Shown piece by piece: positions 60,791-64,000 of a stretch of DNA of 64,000 bases. Each line of letters opens with the position of its first letter. The first letter of the stretch is position 1. The DNA comes from Athripsodes cinereus. Taxonomy: Eukaryota > Arthropoda > Insecta > Trichoptera > Leptoceridae. Under the pieces are notes generated by a model. It did not search any database. It was not told the origin of the DNA and was given only the letters and a program-made list of their open reading frames with translations. Location: assembly GCA_947579605.1 (NCBI GenBank), contig OX388322.1, positions 3,286,001-3,350,000 of the forward strand, given 5' to 3'. The position numbers were made by a program, and so were the translations under genes.

Positions 60791-60864
60791 GCTATGTATA
60801 ATTATGTTTAATTTTGTAAAAGGCGTAAGCCGTTTATTTGTTAAAATAAAATAAAATAAAAATA

Positions 60865-61045
60865 AAGTTATCAAATAAAATAAAATAAATATTTATTATT
60901 TTTGTTTCGTGTTACTGTTGAGTAAGACTAACGCACGACCGGTTTCGCGGACTCCGAGTTCGCATCATCAGGTGCTGATCTATACTAAATTGATCTATAC
61001 TATACAAAAATAATAAATATTTATTTTATTTTATTTGATAATTTA
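60865..61045. mobile_element. Foldback element with complete hammerhead (D)
   Basis: ATAAAATAAATATTTATTATTTTTG at the left (in two runs) is repeated inverted at the right end (..AAAAATAATAAATATTTATTTTATT). The hammerhead 60933-60975 lies between. Confidence 0.75.
60933..60975 (-). ncRNA. Type I hammerhead ribozyme, minus strand, best copy
   Basis: Minus strand: stem I GCAC, CTGATGA (60971-60965), extra T, stem II GCG-A-ACT-CGG-AGT-C-CGC with one A-C mismatch, GAA (60946-60944), self-complementary stem III ACCGGT (60943-60938), C at the cleavage position 60937 (a GTC site), stem I GTGC. The textbook core CTGATGA..GAAA..GTC is complete. The extra base between A9 and stem II is shared by all copies here; an extra base at that point is known in a viroid hammerhead. 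Confidence 0.82.
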
Positions 61046-61262
61046 AAATGAAGTGTTACAAAGTGAATGCCGATACAATTAATGAAATTAAAAATAAAGT
61101 ATTCAATTCAATTATATTTCTATGTAAAAATCCTTAATTGTTTACAATGTACCTACGTTTTCGATTGTGTCGCTCTATCGGTGTTTTTTTTTTAAATTAT
61201 ATGTTATAAATGACGTTTAATCCAACGATGAAATAAAAACATAAAAAATATTTTTTTTACAG

Positions 61263-61480
61263 ATGAACAACATTTGCAACTAACATTCAAACTAAAATCT
61301 CATCAAAATTATTATCTATGGCTCAAACAAAACATATTTGAATCAAGATATCTCAATGAAAATTTGTATGGACGTAGGCACGACTCAGGAAAATTATTTC
61401 TGCATTTTCTTAAAAAGGTCGATGGGTCCTTGTTCTGGCTGCCGCCTCAATTAGACATACCCTTTTTAGAGTTTAGTTAG
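61263..61480 (+). CDS. Possible terminal coding exon of an unknown gene
   Basis: A strong acceptor (TTTTTTTTACAG, ending 61262) is followed by a frame of about 71 codons to TAG at 61478-61480, with balanced composition (for example HQNYYLWLKQNIFESRY and GRRHDSGKLFLHFLKK). I cannot assign a family and found no upstream exon within the window. It could also be a decayed transposase end. Confidence 0.35.
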
Positions 61481-62357
61481 TAAAATTATAAAGGTACATA
61501 GTTTCACAAGCAGTTGTTGTTACCTTGATGTATTTCTATCTCATATCACGCGATGCGATGTCAGTTACCTTCACACAATGTACCCGCACTGTCCCCATAG
61601 TGTAAAACCATACGGTATAACAATATGTATTCAACGCTACAATTCCATAGGCCAACAACTAGGAATTTCACTCATCACATTTTGAAAGTGATAATATTTC
61701 AAACCAAAATTCTAGAATTTCAAAAGTTTCTATTAGATATAGGTATGTTTTTTGATTTTTCATAAGACCCTCGTTCTGTTATGAATTTTTTGACACAATT
61801 TGGATGTCGGGAACTGGATTTTACTTTCTAGAAGTGTAGATGTTAATCATATTTTGAACCACTCTAGATAAATGATTCCAATTGATTACACTCACCGATA
61901 GTCAACCTATTTGAATAGGTATTAACTAGGTAGGTATGTTGTATATGATACACATACATATGTGAACTTCCTTAAGGAGTGCACGACACACAGTTTCGAC
62001 GCTTATGAATCGACTTAAGGCTTGGTTAAGAGTACTCTTTAAACCTAGGTAACATTCCCAATTTCTCTGTGTCATGCTTATCACTGACGTTCCGCTTCAA
62101 AACTTTAATGTGACATATCTTGGAATATTAGAATATCCAGTTGTTGGTTTATGAAACTGGAGCATCGGTATATTATTTTATATGTGTCTACAAAACAAAT
62201 ATATTACAATGTGTATGCCACTAGGCACGTTTTTAAACAAAACTAACAAATAAACAATTTTCAAATACCTATATCTGAAATTAAACTATGTAAAATAAGA
62301 GAAATTTGAGCTCCTTGGAGACCCTGATAAAGAATAGGTCTCTCTCTCTCTCTGGTT

Positions 62358-62757
62358 TCAATCCTGGGATTGGTTTGCAGCAATTATCTCTTTAATTCTT
62401 CTCCTCCACTCCTCCCTGTCTTGTGCGGTTCTTTTGAATTCTGCATATGATGAGCAGCGCATGTCCACCGACAGGTCCTCCAGGTACTCTCGGCGTGGGC
62501 GTCCCCTAGAGTTTGTCCCCTCGGTCATACCCTCCATTACGGCATGCAAGAGGCCTTCTTGTCGTATTACATGGCCGATCCACCTTGCACGCCTTTCTGA
62601 CAAGATCTTGAGCAGGTGCCTTCCTCCTTCGATTCTTTGAAGAACTTCTTCGTTTGTGATGTGGTCTCTCCAGGAAATTCCTAATAGTCTTCTATAGGTC
62701 CACATCTCAAACGCCTCTAGTCTTAGTTTATCTCTTTCAGATAGGCACCAGGTCTAT
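62358..62757 (-). pseudogene. RTE-like LINE 3' end
   Basis: Minus frame: TWCLSERDKLRLEAFEMWTYRR, LGISWRDHITNEEVLQRI, RRARWIGHVIRQ, GRPRREYLEDL and EWRRRIKEI, stop near 62358. In-frame stop just upstream of the TWCLSE block. 5'-truncated. A short (TC)n follows in the 3' UTR. Confidence 0.85.
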
Positions 62758-62839
62758 AACCCATTTATATAAGTCTTCGTGATACCTGGGAAAACTAGGT
62801 GTTTGTAAAACATAAAGAATTAGACAATTAACATTTAAA

Positions 62840-63100
62840 ATTGTTTTTCTCCCAAGGAGTCCCCGGTAAAAAATAGGTCTTCCACTCTTTTCTGTTAGTT
62901 TTCAGTGTCCTGTCACAGGGAGCTATTCGTAAAACATCACGTTTAAGATATTTTAAATCTTCAGTTCAGCAGTGACGAGGTATGCCACCCATCATGAATG
63001 TCGTAAAATTTATTGGCACAGAGAGGACAGCTTGCAGTTTGTTGCGTGCAGTAGGTCCGTTAGCCACCACACTAGTGGGAAATGCAATTATTGTATGAAT
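62840..63100 (-). repeat. Dispersed repeat family O
   Basis: Minus orientation: AGGAGTCCCCGGTAAAAAAT, CACTCTTTTCTGTTAGTTTT, CAGTGACGAGGTATG, GGCACAGAGAGGACAGCTTG, CACACTAGTGGGAAATG. Confidence 0.65.
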
Positions 63101-63218
63101 GAAAATCTTAAATTCAGCGATGAGGTATGTCACACATATATATATACCTATATATGGACAATTTGTAAAGCGCCGTTTACTCATAACATGAACTCAAGGG
63201 CGCCGTATATCGTATCCA

Positions 63219-63500
63219 TCACCCGAAACTCCCAGCAAAAAGGTGTGTCTTCAGTCCTCTTTTAAAACTCTCTTCATTCACCTCCTCTCGCAGACACAGA
63301 GGCAGCTTGTTCCAACATCTGGGACCCGCAACACTAAACGCTCTATCTCCAAAGCCTGTTTTGCGAGATCGAGATGGCTCAATAAGTCTGCATTTTGCCT
63401 CACCCTGTGCTGAGCGAAGCATGAGCCGTCTTTCACTGATGGTCTCGATCTCGTCTCGATACATAATGAGTATTTTATTTACATAGCCTACTGCATGCGG
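63219..63500 (-). pseudogene. CR1/L2-like LINE C-terminal remnant
   Basis: Minus frame contains GFGDRAFSVAGPRCWNKLPL, then LREEVNEESFKRGLKTHLF and stop, a typical C-terminus of CR1/L2-type LINEs. A similar but decayed plus-strand piece lies at 63685-63775. The rest of the element is absent. Confidence 0.8.
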
Positions 63501-64000
63501 TTTGTCTACTGGTTGTCGCACTTGTGGGCGATGGCGTTATGGTGTATAGTTGAAAAGCTAAGTTTGTAAAAATCAGAAAGAACATTGGTAGCTTGGGCTA
63601 GTAAGGTACTCAAATTTGTGGCTAGTACAAATTTTTCGGTTGTGGTTTCAAAATTTATATGTACCTACCTACTAACATTGCAGCTGTGGAACTAAATTCC
63701 CTTTGATTGCGAATTCTGGAGAAAGTGGAGGTGTTCAAGGCAGGATTAAAGACCCTATTGTACAGGAGGTGTTCTGATTCTTGAATGGGCCCTTGTACAA
63801 AACGGCGCATCTTAAAAATTGTCTAGTTATTATTATTATTATAATCATCTAATTCTAAACTGAATTCTAGAAAAACGTCAAAAAGCGATGAAAAATATCG
63901 AAACAATATTTTTTTGTGTTAAGGGCACAAAACTGAATAATTTAAGCCAAATTAGTATCTAATTTAAAAGTACTCTAAAAATTTCACAAATATAAGTAAG

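Overview
Organism and evidence. The window is AT-rich eukaryotic nuclear DNA from an arthropod, almost certainly an insect: long introns with GT..AG borders, an off-track/PTK7 receptor gene, CR1/Jockey-like and RTE-like LINE remnants, tRNA-derived SINEs and many short foldback or terminal-inverted-repeat elements. I could not settle the insect order from the sequence; no bacterial, CRISPR, rRNA or functional tRNA gene was seen.

Layout. (1) 872-13993, plus strand: twenty coding exons of the PTK7/off-track receptor pseudokinase, 5'-partial, 1104 complete residues: six Ig domains, one membrane segment, a charged juxtamembrane region and a kinase-like domain whose DFG motif reads Met-Ser-Ser. Its introns carry SINE, LINE, MITE and hammerhead-bearing foldback insertions. 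(2) 14-30.7 kb: gene-poor AT-rich DNA with an RTE relic, a degenerate tandem array, MITEs, SINEs and a hAT-like MITE. (3) 30.7-38.8 kb: nested transposons. A hAT-like element with a perfect 8-bp target duplication (GGTACATC) carries a LINE with an intact 894-codon ORF; an internally deleted, inverted copy of the same composite lies about 4 kb away. Between them are a tandem array made from a LINE reverse-transcriptase fragment, a 495-bp MITE and an RTE tail. (4) 39-50.5 kb: more LINE 3' ends, foldbacks, a hAT-like MITE with 8-bp duplication and a nested second MITE, a 1.4-kb inverted-repeat structure and a (GA)n tract. (5) 50.7-52.9 kb, minus strand: a two-exon gene for a secreted Pro/Thr-repeat protein with a Cys-containing, possibly MAM-like C-terminal domain, a TATA box and a poly(A) signal. 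(6) 53-64 kb: repeats, a 128-bp tandem array, foldbacks, a possible orphan terminal exon and further LINE remnants.

Most notable. A dispersed set of short foldback sequences contains recognisable type-I hammerhead ribozyme cores (CTGANGA, stem II, GAAA, self-complementary stem III, NUH site). Three are essentially complete (55820-55856 minus, 55927-55963 plus, 60933-60975 minus); about six more are degraded. Their layout resembles the terminal repeats of Penelope-like retroelements, but no Penelope protein is present here. The hAT/LINE composite is the second notable structure.
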